Assembly: GCF_035621135.1 (NCBI RefSeq)
Contig: NZ_CP141728.1
Location: 1,736,001 to 1,800,000, forward strand
Direction: 5' to 3'
DNA: 64,000 nucleotides
Origin: Sinanaerobacter sp. ZZT-01
GTDB lineage: Bacteria; Bacillota; Clostridia; Peptostreptococcales; Anaerovoracaceae
The notes below the pieces were generated by a model. That model had not been told where the DNA came from. It worked only from the letters and a program-made list of their open reading frames with translations, and made no database searches. Positions 52,381-61,402 of the stretch are shown piece after piece. Position 1 is the stretch's first letter, and the number at the start of each line of letters is the position of its first letter. A program made the position numbers and the translations under genes.

Positions 52381-53016
52381 ATGGAATTAAAGTTTGATGA
52401 GGAAGGATTGATTCCTGCAATTGTGCAGGATTACTATACCAAGCAGGTATTGACACTTGCTTATATGAATCAGGAGAGTTTGGAAATCAGTGTAAGAGAG
52501 CGGAAGACTTGCTTTTTCAGCCGAAGCCGCCAAGAGTTATGGAGAAAAGGTGAGATGAGCGGCAATCATCAGCATATTGTAAGTATTTATGCAGACTGTG
52601 ATGCCGATGCTCTTGTAGTAGAAGTGGTAAAGGAGGGGCCGGCCTGCCATACGGGAGAAGAAAGCTGCTTTTATGAACCCCTTTATTTAAGTGAAGAAAT
52701 CACTCCATTTTCTTATGATTCATTGTATGAGCTGATCAAAGGTAGAAAAGATAATAAGAAGGAAGGCAGCTATACGACCTATCTGTTTGAAAAAGGAATG
52801 GATAAAATTCTGAAAAAGATTGGAGAAGAGTCGACTGAGGTTATTATTGCTGCGGCAAAAGAGGATCGGGAAGAAACGGTATACGAGATTGCAGATTTGA
52901 CTTACCATATGATGGTTCTCATGGTTGAAATGGGGATTTCCTGCAGAGATGTCACAGCAGAGCTGGCAAAGCGTCATATCATCGACCATAAGGTAAAACA
53001 GGAGCGTATGAAGTAA
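52381..53016 (+). CDS. hisI: Bifunctional phosphoribosyl-AMP cyclohydrolase / phosphoribosyl-ATP pyrophosphatase HisIE
   Basis: 211 residues from ATG 52381. N-terminal HisI domain ([68 protein letters not shown]) and C-terminal HisE domain ([42 protein letters not shown]). Common fused arrangement. GTG 52369 is a weaker start. Confidence 0.96.
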   Translation: MELKFDEEGLIPAIVQDYYTKQVLTLAYMNQESLEISVRERKTCFFSRSRQELWRKGEMSGNHQHIVSIYADCDADALVVEVVKEGPACHTGEESCFYEPLYLSEEITPFSYDSLYELIKGRKDNKKEGSYTTYLFEKGMDKILKKIGEESTEVIIAAAKEDREETVYEIADLTYHMMVLMVEMGISCRDVTAELAKRHIIDHKVKQERMK

Positions 53017-53837
53017 TGGTAGTTACTTCTAATGTGCACACGCATACGAGTTTCTGTGATGGGAAAGACAGTGCAGAGGTTATGGCTGCTGCGGCAGCAG
53101 AAAAAGGGTTTCAGTGCTTGGGATTCAGTGGGCACTCCTATACCCCATTTGATAAAAGCTGCTGTATGAGTATGGAGCAGACAAGAGCATATAGAGAAAA
53201 AATCAGTATGCTGCAAGAAAAGTATGAAGGAAGCATGGAAATTTTATGCGGAATTGAATGGGATTATTATTCCGTAATTGATCCTTGCCAATGGGAATAT
53301 ACCATTGGCAGTGTTCACTATGTGCAGAGCCCTTTGACCGGGAAGTATTATGCGATTGATCTTTGTGATTCTGAATTAGAAGCATGTATTGAAGAAGGAT
53401 TTTCCGGCGATGTTGCTGCGATGATCAAAGCTTACTATGGGAACGTGGTAGATATGGCTCTGACTTTAAGACCCACCATTTTAGGGCATTTTGACCTGAT
53501 TCGGAAGCTGAATCGGGGAAATCGTTTTTTTGATGAAAGCTCACCCATTTATAAGATGATTACTTCTCAGGCAATGGAACAAGTAGTGAGAACTGGAACC
53601 GTTTTGGAAATCAATACGGGTGGAATGTTTCGCGGGTATTGTGATGCACCGTATCCTGAAAATTCACTTTTGCAATTGGTGAAAGAACTGGGAGGAAGTC
53701 TTATTTTAAGTTCGGATGCACATGAAGTATCAGGACTAGATTATGCATTCTATGAAGTCTTAAATCAACTTCGGAAATTAGGCTTTCAAGAAGTATTGGA
53801 ACTGCGGAAAAACGGATTTATTTCCACAAAATTGTAG
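53016..53837 (+). CDS. hisJ: Histidinol-phosphatase, PHP family (HisJ/HisK)
   Basis: 273-residue PHP metallophosphatase: NVHTHTSFCDGKDSAEVMAAAAAEKGFQCLGFSGHSY, GIEWDY, IGSVHYV, ILGHFDLIRKLN, and LSSDAHEVSGL give the expected metal ligands. Supplies the phosphatase missing from the single-domain HisB. One-base overlap with hisI. Last gene of a complete operon. Confidence 0.93.
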   Translation: MVVTSNVHTHTSFCDGKDSAEVMAAAAAEKGFQCLGFSGHSYTPFDKSCCMSMEQTRAYREKISMLQEKYEGSMEILCGIEWDYYSVIDPCQWEYTIGSVHYVQSPLTGKYYAIDLCDSELEACIEEGFSGDVAAMIKAYYGNVVDMALTLRPTILGHFDLIRKLNRGNRFFDESSPIYKMITSQAMEQVVRTGTVLEINTGGMFRGYCDAPYPENSLLQLVKELGGSLILSSDAHEVSGLDYAFYEVLNQLRKLGFQEVLELRKNGFISTKL

Positions 53838-53866
53838 CCGCGAACAAATCCGCGGCTATTTATTTT
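53835..53866 (+). terminator. Histidine operon terminator
   Basis: TAGCCGCG (53835-53842) pairs perfectly with CGCGGCTA (53851-53858) with an 8-base loop, followed by TTTATTTTTC. The stem begins in the hisJ stop codon. Confidence 0.88.
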
Positions 53867-53874
53867 TCTTATGT

Positions 53875-54129
53875 TTACCCATTTCTTTTCTTATATTTTT
53901 TTTGTGTGGCGAGTCCACCTCGAATGTGACGCTCGGCTTTGTTATTATCTAATACGTTTTTCACATCCTGACAAAGCCCTGGATTTAGTTCTTGAAGTCG
54001 TTCGGTCACGTCTTTATGTACAGTTGATTTAGAAATACGATATTTTTTTGCAGCAGATCGAACGGTAGCTTTTGTTTCAATAATATATCTAGCAAGCTCC
54101 AAAACGCGTTCTTCTATATAATCCTTCAT
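53875..54129 (-). CDS. spoIIID: Sporulation transcription factor SpoIIID
   Basis: 84-residue mother-cell regulator from ATG 54129, with AAAGGAG upstream on the minus strand; a GTG at 54141 is possible. The helix-turn-helix ATVRSAAKKYRISKSTVHKDVTERL and the C-terminal basic tail (ERHIRGGLATQKKYKKRNG) match SpoIIID closely. It shows that the organism belongs to the endospore formers. In many clostridia this gene is next to spoIIQ; here the his operon separates them. Confidence 0.95.
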   Translation of the reverse strand: MKDYIEERVLELARYIIETKATVRSAAKKYRISKSTVHKDVTERLQELNPGLCQDVKNVLDNNKAERHIRGGLATQKKYKKRNG

Positions 54130-54307
54130 AATGCACGACACTCCTTTAAAGATAATTTACCTGCACAAAAATTAGATTCTGTGTGAAACATTTACCAATT
54201 ATCCTATGTATATGAAGGAGAGGACGAGGATATGATGTGACTTGGAAAAAAATCAAATTGGAAATATTGACAGCTGTTTGTATTTTTGGTACTCTAAATT
54301 AGTTAAA

Positions 54308-54345
54308 AGTAGGCTTTGCGGCGAGCAAAGCCTGCTATTTTTAGA
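54308..54345 (+). terminator. Strong hairpin upstream of uppP
   Basis: AGTAGGCTTTGC pairs with GCAAAGCCTGCT around a 5-base loop, then TATTTTTA. It sits 45 bases before the uppP start. It may end a short upstream transcript or attenuate uppP. The 54130-54390 gap has no other clear gene. Confidence 0.7.
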
Positions 54346-54390
54346 GAAAGATAAAATTTAAAGGGGAAGGCGTAGATAAAAGGGGAAATT

Positions 54391-55221
54391 ATGAACTTTA
54401 TTGAAATTTTAAAGGCTGTCTTTTTAGGCATTGTTGAAGGCATTACAGAGTGGCTCCCAATCAGTAGCACAGGACATATGATCTTAGTGGATGAATTTTT
54501 AAAGATGAATGTCAGGCGTGAATTTTGGAATATGTTTTTAGTCGTCATTCAGCTTGGCGCTATTTTAGCAGTAGTCGTACTCTATTGGGATAAATTATTT
54601 CCTTTTTCTTTTAAAAAAGGAGAGAACTTTATTAAGAAGGATATTTTTAACTTATGGTTTAAAATTATTTTTGCCGCAATTCCAGCGGCGGTTATTGGTA
54701 TTCCATTAAATGATATGGTGGAAGAGAAGTTCAGTAATTATATAGTAGTCGCCATTGCATTGATCGTTTATGGTGTTATATTTATCTTAATTGAAAACTG
54801 GAATCATAAAAAACATTTTGCGATTAATGATATCTCAAAATTAAGTTACAAGACAGCATTTTGCATAGGACTATTTCAGGTATTGTCCTTGATCCCGGGA
54901 ACATCGCGATCCGGTTCTACGATTATTGGTGGCATGCTTATGGGAACTTCAAGAGTGGTTGCTGCTGAATTTACTTTTTATTTAGCGATTCCAGTTATGT
55001 TTGGCGCGAGTCTATTAAGGCTTCTTAAATTCGGTTTGGTCTTTACGGGGATGGAAGTGGCTATTTTATTGACCGGAATGGTGGCTGCTTTTATCGTCTC
55101 TATTATATCTATAAAATTCTTGATGAGTTATATTAAAAAATATGACTTTAAGGCATTTGGCTATTACCGGATTATACTGGGTATTTTAGTTTTGGCCTAT
55201 TTTATACTGACTGGGAGATAA
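54391..55221 (+). CDS. uppP: Undecaprenyl-diphosphatase UppP (BacA)
   Basis: 276-residue membrane enzyme that recycles the lipid carrier of cell-wall synthesis and confers bacitracin tolerance. Motifs GIVEGITEWLPISSTGHMILVDEFL and SLIPGTSRSGSTIIGGML are the active-site regions. About eight membrane helices. Single-gene unit. Confidence 0.96.
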   Translation: MNFIEILKAVFLGIVEGITEWLPISSTGHMILVDEFLKMNVRREFWNMFLVVIQLGAILAVVVLYWDKLFPFSFKKGENFIKKDIFNLWFKIIFAAIPAAVIGIPLNDMVEEKFSNYIVVAIALIVYGVIFILIENWNHKKHFAINDISKLSYKTAFCIGLFQVLSLIPGTSRSGSTIIGGMLMGTSRVVAAEFTFYLAIPVMFGASLLRLLKFGLVFTGMEVAILLTGMVAAFIVSIISIKFLMSYIKKYDFKAFGYYRIILGILVLAYFILTGR

Positions 55222-55280
55222 GCTAGAAAAGAATCTTGTGATTTTTGAGAAAATGACAAATAATTAGTAAAAAATATAGA

Positions 55281-55310
55281 TTGACAAAAAAATATTTATC
55301 AAAATACTTA
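55281..55310 (+). promoter_or_regulatory. Possible gap promoter
   Basis: A consensus -35 TTGACA at 55281-55286 with TACTTA at 55305-55310 (18-base spacer), about 100 bases before the gene. The -10 match is moderate. Confidence 0.45.
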
Positions 55311-55417
55311 CTATTTCCTTAAGACTTTTGGAATAATATATGGTAACATAGAAATAGCGGGCATATTCGCCCAATATTTTGTGTTAGGAAAGGTTTTAAA
55401 GGAGGACACAAGTTAAA

Positions 55418-56431
55418 ATGGCTATTAAAGTTGGTATTAATGGTTTTGGTCGTATCGGAAGAGTGGTATTCCGTGCTGCAATGAACGAAGAGGACATTGA
55501 CATCTGCGGAATTAATGTGAGAAATGCCGATCTGGATTATATGGTATATATGATTAAATACGATACCATTTTTGGACGTTTTCAAGGCACTTTGGATACA
55601 TATGAAAAAGGAATTGTTGTAAATGGGAAAAAGATACCTGTTTACAGTGAAAGTGACGCTGCTTCAATTCCTTGGTCGGATTGCGGCGCAGAATATATTG
55701 TAGAAGCTACCGGAGCTTATGTTACTACAGAAGCGGCATCCAAGCATTTGGTTGGCGGTGCAAAAAAAGTTGTTATTTCGGCACCGGCAAAGGACAAGGA
55801 TACCCCAACATTTGTTATGGGTGTAAACCATATGGACTACACGAGAGATATGAAAGTTGTTTCCAATGCATCTTGTACAACCAATTGTTTGGCACCTCTT
55901 GCGAAGGTAATTGAAGATAATTTTGGGATAGAACAAGGTTTGATGTCTACAATTCATGCAGCTACTGCAAAGCAGAAGGTTGTGGATTGCAGATCTTTAA
56001 AGGATTGGCGTACAGGACGTTCCGTGTTCGGAAACATCATTCCGTCCTCTACAGGTGCAGCAAAAGCGGTTGGACTGGTTATCCCTTCTTTAAAGGGAAA
56101 ATTGACCGGTATTTCATATCGTATACCGACTGCGGATGTTTCAGTCGTTGATTTGAACGTTATGCTGAAAAAACCGACAAATTATGAAGAAATATGCAAG
56201 GTGCTAAAGGAAGCTTCTGAGACTTCAATGAAAGGTATCTTGGAATATGTAGATGATGAAGTGGTCTCAAGTGACTTTATCGGTGATTCCCATACTTCCA
56301 TTTTTGATGCAAGAGAAGGAATCATGTTGAATGATCGTTTCTTTAAGTTGATTGCATTTTATGATAATGAATGGGGTTATTCCAGTAAAATCTTAATGCT
56401 GATCCAGCACATGGCTTCTGTCGATAAATAA
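55418..56431 (+). CDS. gap: Glyceraldehyde-3-phosphate dehydrogenase
   Basis: 337 residues, type [23 protein letters not shown], catalytic Cys153 in [13 protein letters not shown], His in [12 protein letters not shown], and [15 protein letters not shown]. At the adenosine-ribose position the usual Asp after Asn33 is Val34, followed by Arg35 (GINVRN). In NAD-specific enzymes this is Asp, so NADP use is possible. It is not clustered with pgk or tpi; a terminator follows. Confidence 0.95.
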   Translation: MAIKVGINGFGRIGRVVFRAAMNEEDIDICGINVRNADLDYMVYMIKYDTIFGRFQGTLDTYEKGIVVNGKKIPVYSESDAASIPWSDCGAEYIVEATGAYVTTEAASKHLVGGAKKVVISAPAKDKDTPTFVMGVNHMDYTRDMKVVSNASCTTNCLAPLAKVIEDNFGIEQGLMSTIHAATAKQKVVDCRSLKDWRTGRSVFGNIIPSSTGAAKAVGLVIPSLKGKLTGISYRIPTADVSVVDLNVMLKKPTNYEEICKVLKEASETSMKGILEYVDDEVVSSDFIGDSHTSIFDAREGIMLNDRFFKLIAFYDNEWGYSSKILMLIQHMASVDK

Positions 56432-56464
56432 TAGAAGAAAGATCGCTGAGGGACATTAATATAA

Positions 56465-56510
56465 AAAAGCAAGCAGATACCTTATCCATAAGCGATTTGC
56501 TTGCTTTTTC
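56465..56510 (+). terminator. Terminator after gap
   Basis: AAAAGCAAGCA and TGCTTGCTTTT pair across a 22-base loop, followed by Ts. The A-rich left flank may allow it to work on the opposite strand too. Confidence 0.75.
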
Positions 56511-56605
56511 ATTTGTTTTGAGTAATGCTTCTTTTATTTTATGGAAAATTTTGACTTTTTATTTGCTATATGATAAAATATTTAGATTAATATAGGAGGA
56601 AGAAT

Positions 56606-57901
56606 TTGAAGGATACGCAGAAAAAAGGAAATCCGATTGCACTGTTACCCATTGGAGTTTTTTTAATCATATTCATTGGTTCAGGAATATTAACGAATGA
56701 TTTTTATAGCATGCCTGCAATTGTAGGATTTTTGATTGCATTAATGATTGCATTTATGCAAAACAGAAAAGTAAGTTTCTCTGAAAAATTTGTAATTGCG
56801 GCAAAGGGTGTAGGCAATGAGAACATTGTCATCATGTGCTTGATTTTTTTGGCTGCCGGAGGGTTTTCCGGTGCAGTAAAAGCCGCAGGTGGTGTAGAGA
56901 GTACTGTAAATTTAGGATTATCCGTTTTACCTTCTGAGGTAGCGGTTGTAGGATTATTTTTGATAGGTTGTTTTATCTCCATTTCCATGGGCACTTCAAT
57001 GGGAACTATTGCAGCGTTAGCACCAATTGCTGTTGGCATTAGTGAAAAGGCAGCAGTATCTTTGCCAATTTGTATCGGCGCTGTTGTTTGCGGTGCCATG
57101 TTTGGTGATAACCTTTCCATGATCTCAGATACGACGATTGCAGCCGTACGAACACAAGGCTGTAAAATGAAAGATAAGTTTAAAGCGAATTTATTGATTG
57201 TGCTTCCAGCTGCAGTTTTGACATTAATATTGTTTTTATTTCTGGCAAAGAATAATAGCTTTCATATTACAGGGGCGCTGCCGTATAATATTTTTCAGGT
57301 CTTACCGTATCTTTTAGTATTGACTGGGGCATTAATAGGGTTTAATGTCTTTGGCGTTTTAATAGCAGGTACAGTGGCATCGTTGATTGTAGGGGTGGCA
57401 AGTAAAGCCATTCCTTTTTCTGACATATTCAAAGTGATCGGTGATGGAGTAACTGGAATGTATGATATAACCGTTATTTCAATTGTAGTATCTTGTATTG
57501 TTGCACTCGTAAAAGAATATGGAGGGATTCAGTATATTTTAGAGCTGATCCATTCAAATATTAAGGGGCAGAAAGGTGGTATGCTCGGAATTGCAGCTCT
57601 TGCTTCTATGGTGGATGTTGCAACCGCTAACAATACGGTAGCCATTGTTATGGCTGGCCCGATTGCAAAGGAAATTAGTGAGGAGTTTGATATTCCTCCG
57701 ATCCGCTCTGCTTCTATTCTGGATATTTTTACTTCGGTGTTTCAGGGCTTGATTCCGTATGGCGCACAGCTTTTGTCTGCGGCGAGTTTAACGGGACTCA
57801 CTCCGTTTGAAATAATACCTTATATGTATTACCCCATATTTATGGCTATAAGTGCTCTTTTGTTTATTTTGTTTAGTAAAGAAAAAAAGTCAGTACGATA
57901 A
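56606..57901 (+). CDS. NhaC-family Na+/H+ antiporter or amino-acid/sodium exchanger
   Basis: 431 residues, about eleven to twelve membrane helices. NhaC-type regions: SISMGTSMGTIAALAPIAVGISEKA, CGAMFGDNLSMISDTTIAAVRTQGC, DVATANNTVAIVMAGPIAKEI. Start is TTG 56606, with AGGAGGA 5 bases upstream. The exact substrate (Na+/H+ against organic acid/Na+) cannot be set from the sequence. Confidence 0.88.
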   Translation: MKDTQKKGNPIALLPIGVFLIIFIGSGILTNDFYSMPAIVGFLIALMIAFMQNRKVSFSEKFVIAAKGVGNENIVIMCLIFLAAGGFSGAVKAAGGVESTVNLGLSVLPSEVAVVGLFLIGCFISISMGTSMGTIAALAPIAVGISEKAAVSLPICIGAVVCGAMFGDNLSMISDTTIAAVRTQGCKMKDKFKANLLIVLPAAVLTLILFLFLAKNNSFHITGALPYNIFQVLPYLLVLTGALIGFNVFGVLIAGTVASLIVGVASKAIPFSDIFKVIGDGVTGMYDITVISIVVSCIVALVKEYGGIQYILELIHSNIKGQKGGMLGIAALASMVDVATANNTVAIVMAGPIAKEISEEFDIPPIRSASILDIFTSVFQGLIPYGAQLLSAASLTGLTPFEIIPYMYYPIFMAISALLFILFSKEKKSVR

Positions 57902-57929
57902 AAGTAGAATCAAGATGGGAGTGGAGTTT

Positions 57930-58790
57930 ATGAAGGAAGTTTTAATAGACACGTTGCTGGATGGGATTCGGATGCTTCCCTTTTTACTGGCAGCCTATCT
58001 TCTTATCGAATGGATCGAACACCGTTCCAATGATAAGATGAAGCGGATACTAATAAATTCCGGAAGATATGGTCCGCTGGGAGGCGCTGTTTTAGGTGCA
58101 ATTCCGCAATGCGGATTTTCGGTGGCAGCTGCTAATTTTTACAGTGAGCGGGTGATTACAAAGGGTACTTTGCTGGCTGTCTTTCTATCGACCTCGGATG
58201 AAGCGATCCCAGTGCTGCTCGCAGCTCCTAAAAGCGGAAATATTTTATTAAAGCTGATTGCAATAAAAATAGTAATTGGATTTTTTGCAGGATTTCTTGT
58301 TGATTTGATAGAACGGAAAACAAAGAGGAGCTTTGATTGGATCCAATCAGATAAATATAAATCACCTGAAAATTGCCACTGTGAAAGAGGGATACTTTCT
58401 GCGGCACTTTATCATACGGTAACGATATTTCTGTTTATTTTAACCGTTTCGTTTCTGCTCAATACGATGTTCTATTACGTCGGGAAAGAGAGTGTATCTG
58501 CTTTTTTAATGACTGACAGTCTATTTCAGCCACTTTTAACCGGATTATTTGGTCTTATACCGAATTGTGCAGTGTCCTTAGTGTTGACGCAATTGTTTTT
58601 AGCGGGCAACATCAGCTTTGGCTCTATAGTAGCAGGGCTTTGTACAGGTGCAGGGATCGGATTTGCGGTTTTGCTAAAAGCAAATCGGAAGTTTAAAGAA
58701 AATATTAATATTACAGTTCTCTTATATATTATTGGTGCAGGAAGTGGAATTCTAATTGATATTTTTATGTCTAATATGAACGTTATTTAA
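57930..58790 (+). CDS. Putative manganese transporter (ArsP_2-type membrane protein)
   Basis: 286 residues from ATG 57930 (GTGGAG upstream); the longer frame would start inside the antiporter gene. Two homologous halves of membrane helices: GGAVLGAIPQCGFSVAAANFYSERVITKGTLLAVFLSTSDEAIPVLLA and LLTGLFGLIPNCAVSLVLTQLFLAGNISFGSIVAGLCTGAGIGFAVLL, with the repeated IPQC/IPNC motifs of the putative manganese-transporter family. Cytoplasmic Cys/His near CHCERG. Follows the antiporter by 28 bases. Confidence 0.82.
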   Translation: MKEVLIDTLLDGIRMLPFLLAAYLLIEWIEHRSNDKMKRILINSGRYGPLGGAVLGAIPQCGFSVAAANFYSERVITKGTLLAVFLSTSDEAIPVLLAAPKSGNILLKLIAIKIVIGFFAGFLVDLIERKTKRSFDWIQSDKYKSPENCHCERGILSAALYHTVTIFLFILTVSFLLNTMFYYVGKESVSAFLMTDSLFQPLLTGLFGLIPNCAVSLVLTQLFLAGNISFGSIVAGLCTGAGIGFAVLLKANRKFKENINITVLLYIIGAGSGILIDIFMSNMNVI

Positions 58791-58815
58791 ATTTAGAAAG
58801 AGACAGGACGTGTAA

Positions 58816-59478
58816 ATGTGGGCAATCGGAAAAGGCATATTTGGACTTGTTATTGGATTTTTATGGATAGAAACATGGAAAAATACTCCGAAGAAATGGC
58901 TTTGCGATTATGGTGAAGAGGAAAGGGAGCTCTTAGTAAATAAAGAGAATTTAAAGGGCTTAAATCTTCTTGCAGTGCTTATTTTATTTTCTTTTAGTAT
59001 ATTTTTGCCTTGCACAGATTTGAATTCCTGCTTTTCCTTTTTCTTAAAGATGTGCTTTGTTTGGATTCTATTACAAATTGCGGTAGGTGACATTTATTAT
59101 CAGATTATTGCAGATCAATGGATCTTTGCTGTTGCACTGCTTGCTGTTTTCGAACAGTTGTTAAATGGAAGGGTGCAGAACCTTCTCTCGCTCTTCTTAA
59201 CAGCCTTTTTTTTATTCCTTTTTCTTTGGATCTGTGCTTCTCTTTTCGCACTTTATTTTCAAAATATGGTCTTTGGATTTGGTGATATTAAATTATTTTT
59301 CTCCTTGTGTTTATACTTTGGATTGGGAGATGTGTTCTGGGTAATGGCATGGTCTTTGATTTTTTGTGGAATCGGATGTGCTTTGTTGCTGTTATTTAAA
59401 GTGTACAAAAAAGATTCCACTTGCGCTGTGGCGCCGTATATTGCGGCTGCTTGTTATTTTTTATTATTGAATCCATAA
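58816..59478 (+). CDS. A24-type prepilin peptidase
   Basis: 220-residue membrane aspartyl protease with several hydrophobic helices. The two catalytic Asp are in AVGDIYYQIIADQW and the hallmark GFGDIKLFFSLCLYFG. The zinc-type methylase domain of PilD (CxxC pairs) is absent, so it is of the short CpaA/TadV-like type. No pilin genes are seen nearby. A terminator follows. Confidence 0.83.
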   Translation: MWAIGKGIFGLVIGFLWIETWKNTPKKWLCDYGEEERELLVNKENLKGLNLLAVLILFSFSIFLPCTDLNSCFSFFLKMCFVWILLQIAVGDIYYQIIADQWIFAVALLAVFEQLLNGRVQNLLSLFLTAFFLFLFLWICASLFALYFQNMVFGFGDIKLFFSLCLYFGLGDVFWVMAWSLIFCGIGCALLLLFKVYKKDSTCAVAPYIAAACYFLLLNP

Positions 59479-59507
59479 AATGCAAGTTTAAATTTTTTTA
59501 TAATAAA

Positions 59508-59538
59508 AGAGGCAAGAAAAAATTCTTGCCTCTTTTAT
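59508..59538. terminator. Bidirectional terminator
   Basis: AGAGGCAAGAA (59508-59518) pairs with TTCTTGCCTCT (59523-59533), flanked by AAAA and TTTT. Separates the prepilin peptidase gene from convergent fba. Confidence 0.93.
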
Positions 59539-59563
59539 TATGTAAGAATAACGGATAATGCAA

Positions 59564-60493
59564 CTATTTTTGATTGCTTGCATTTAATACATTTTTTATC
59601 TTGTGCTGTACCATTGACTGGATCGCAGTTCTTGCAGGCCCCAAATACTTTCTTGGGTCAAATTCGCTAGAATTTTCAACTAAGAAACGACGAATTTCAG
59701 CTGTCATTGCCAAACGAAGGTCCGTATCAATATTTACTTTACAAATACCATATTTTGTTGCGGTACGAATCATATCCTCCGGCACACCTTGCGCACCAGG
59801 AATATTACCGCCGTATTGATTGCATAATGAAACAAATTCAGGAAGTACGGTAGAGGCACCATGTAGTACGAGCGGAGTCGCGGGAATGAGAGCGTGAATT
59901 TTTTTGAGACGTTCAAAGTCCAAATATGGTTCTCCCTTAAATTTGTAAGCTCCGTGACTGGTTCCAATTGCGATAGCTAAAGAATCAACACCAGTACGCT
60001 CTACAAATTCAGCAGCTTCGCCAGGGTCGGTAAAAGTTGCAGAACGGCTGTCTACTTTGATGTTATCTTCGATTCCGGCAAGCTTACCGAGTTCTGCTTC
60101 TACTACAACTCCATGCGCATGAGCGTATTCTACAACCTGCTTTGTAAGAGCAATATTCTCTTCAAATGAATGCTTGGAGCCGTCAATCATAACAGAAGTG
60201 AACCCATCATCAACACACTTTTTACAGATTTCAAAGTCTTCTCCATGATCCAAGTGAAGTGCGATATCTAAACCAGAGTCCTCAATAGCTGCTTCGACCA
60301 GCTTTGTGAGGTAGAGCGGTTTTGCATATTTTCTGGCTCCGGCAGAAACCTGTAAAATAAGCGGTGCTTGTTCTTCCTGAGCAGCGCTGACAATACCTTG
60401 GATGATTTCCATATTGTTCACATTAAAAGCACCAACTGCGTAATCACTTTTTAATGCTTTTGCAAACATATCTTTTGTTGTTACCAATGCCAT
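59564..60493 (-). CDS. fba: Class II fructose-bisphosphate aldolase
   Basis: 309 residues. Zinc-dependent aldolase of glycolysis and gluconeogenesis: ALHLDHGEDFEICKKCVDDGFTSVMIDGS, EAELGKLAG, AIAIGTSHGAYKF, LVLHGAST, INIDTDLR-like CKVNIDTDLRLAM. AGGAGG precedes the ATG on the minus strand. Single gene. Confidence 0.96.
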   Translation of the reverse strand: MALVTTKDMFAKALKSDYAVGAFNVNNMEIIQGIVSAAQEEQAPLILQVSAGARKYAKPLYLTKLVEAAIEDSGLDIALHLDHGEDFEICKKCVDDGFTSVMIDGSKHSFEENIALTKQVVEYAHAHGVVVEAELGKLAGIEDNIKVDSRSATFTDPGEAAEFVERTGVDSLAIAIGTSHGAYKFKGEPYLDFERLKKIHALIPATPLVLHGASTVLPEFVSLCNQYGGNIPGAQGVPEDMIRTATKYGICKVNIDTDLRLAMTAEIRRFLVENSSEFDPRKYLGPARTAIQSMVQHKIKNVLNASNQK

Positions 60494-60579
60494 AATAAAT
60501 CCTCCTTCAATGTGTGAAAAGGTAAGTTTTCACATATTCCTATGAAGAGTATACACCGAAAGAGGAAAAGTTGCTATCC

Positions 60580-61014
60580 CTAATTATCATTTTCATTGTT
60601 ATTGAGCATGGAGAGAATTGGTCCCAAATTGCTTAAAAGACCTTCCATATTTTGAAATTGTTTCACGCCTGAGATTGTATTACTCAGCGTATCAATTTTT
60701 TTCTCTGCTTTCGTATCGACTAAAAAGCCTTTGGCGGCATCCAGAGACTCTTGAATACGGTTGATTGAGTTTTCTTTACTTGGTGGCAGCGTTCTCATCT
60801 GATTTAGATGATTAATTTTATCAAGTGCGTCTGTAATTGCCCTTAAACGATCTAGAAGTAATTCCATTTTAAATGTATCGAAATAAGAAATCGAAAAAGG
60901 TGATAGGAACGATTTTTGTATGGACGGAATATTTATGTAAGGCTTACTTTTCAAATTTGATTTTCCTCCACTCGAAAAAATTAAAAAAACAATTAAAAGT
61001 AATAATGGATTCAT
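60580..61014 (-). CDS. Small helical protein with N-terminal hydrophobic segment
   Basis: 144 residues from ATG 61014 with GGAGG on the minus strand. Hydrophobic N-terminus (NPLLLLIVFLIFSS), then helical, coiled-coil-like sequence (MELLLDRLRAITDALDKINHLNQM ... NRIQESLDAAKGFLVDTKAEKKIDTLSNTISGVKQF), ending in Asn/Glu/Asp. Not recognised. Divergent from the next small gene, with about 100 bases between them. Confidence 0.65.
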   Translation of the reverse strand: MNPLLLLIVFLIFSSGGKSNLKSKPYINIPSIQKSFLSPFSISYFDTFKMELLLDRLRAITDALDKINHLNQMRTLPPSKENSINRIQESLDAAKGFLVDTKAEKKIDTLSNTISGVKQFQNMEGLLSNLGPILSMLNNNENDN

Positions 61015-61113
61015 AGTAGCCTCCATTTTTGCGTTTATTTCCTATTCTATGAAAGTGCGAGCGAAAAGGTGCATATATATAAAAGAATCGTTAGAAAAAA
61101 GGAGGTTTTTTTT

Positions 61114-61395
61114 ATGGATATTAACGACAAATTGCTAATGGATCTTGCAAACCAGGTTGGTTTTTCCGGAAAAAATGAAAAAAGCGTAAAACAAGCGGAA
61201 AGAATGGCAGAAGCTTATAAAGGAAAGGGTGAGGATGAGTTACTTAAAGAGATTTTAAAGTTAAAGCAAAGTATGAAATCGGACAGAGGACAATATGAGA
61301 AACAAATAAAAGCCATCCGTTCTTTGCGTGGCATCATGAACGCAGAACAGAAGGCTCGTATGGATCGGGTATTACAGCTTCTGGAAGAGGATTAA
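61114..61395 (+). CDS. Small charged helical protein
   Basis: 93 residues from ATG 61114, strong AAAGGAGG upstream. Strongly charged and helical (DKLLMDLANQVGFSGKNEKSVKQAERMAEAYKGKGEDELLKEILKLKQSMKSDRGQYEKQIKAIRSLRGIMNAEQKARMDRVLQLLEED), no membrane segment. Not recognised. Convergent with the MltG-like gene 7 bases away. Confidence 0.7.
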   Translation: MDINDKLLMDLANQVGFSGKNEKSVKQAERMAEAYKGKGEDELLKEILKLKQSMKSDRGQYEKQIKAIRSLRGIMNAEQKARMDRVLQLLEED

Positions 61396-61402
61396 AAGGT
61401 AT

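Noticed and set aside
54237-54302. Short frame of 21 codons starting with GTG between spoIIID and uppP, ending just before a hairpin
   Set aside because: It is hydrophobic and near a terminator, but has a weak ribosome binding site and a GTG start with competing ATGs in another frame; too little support for a gene.
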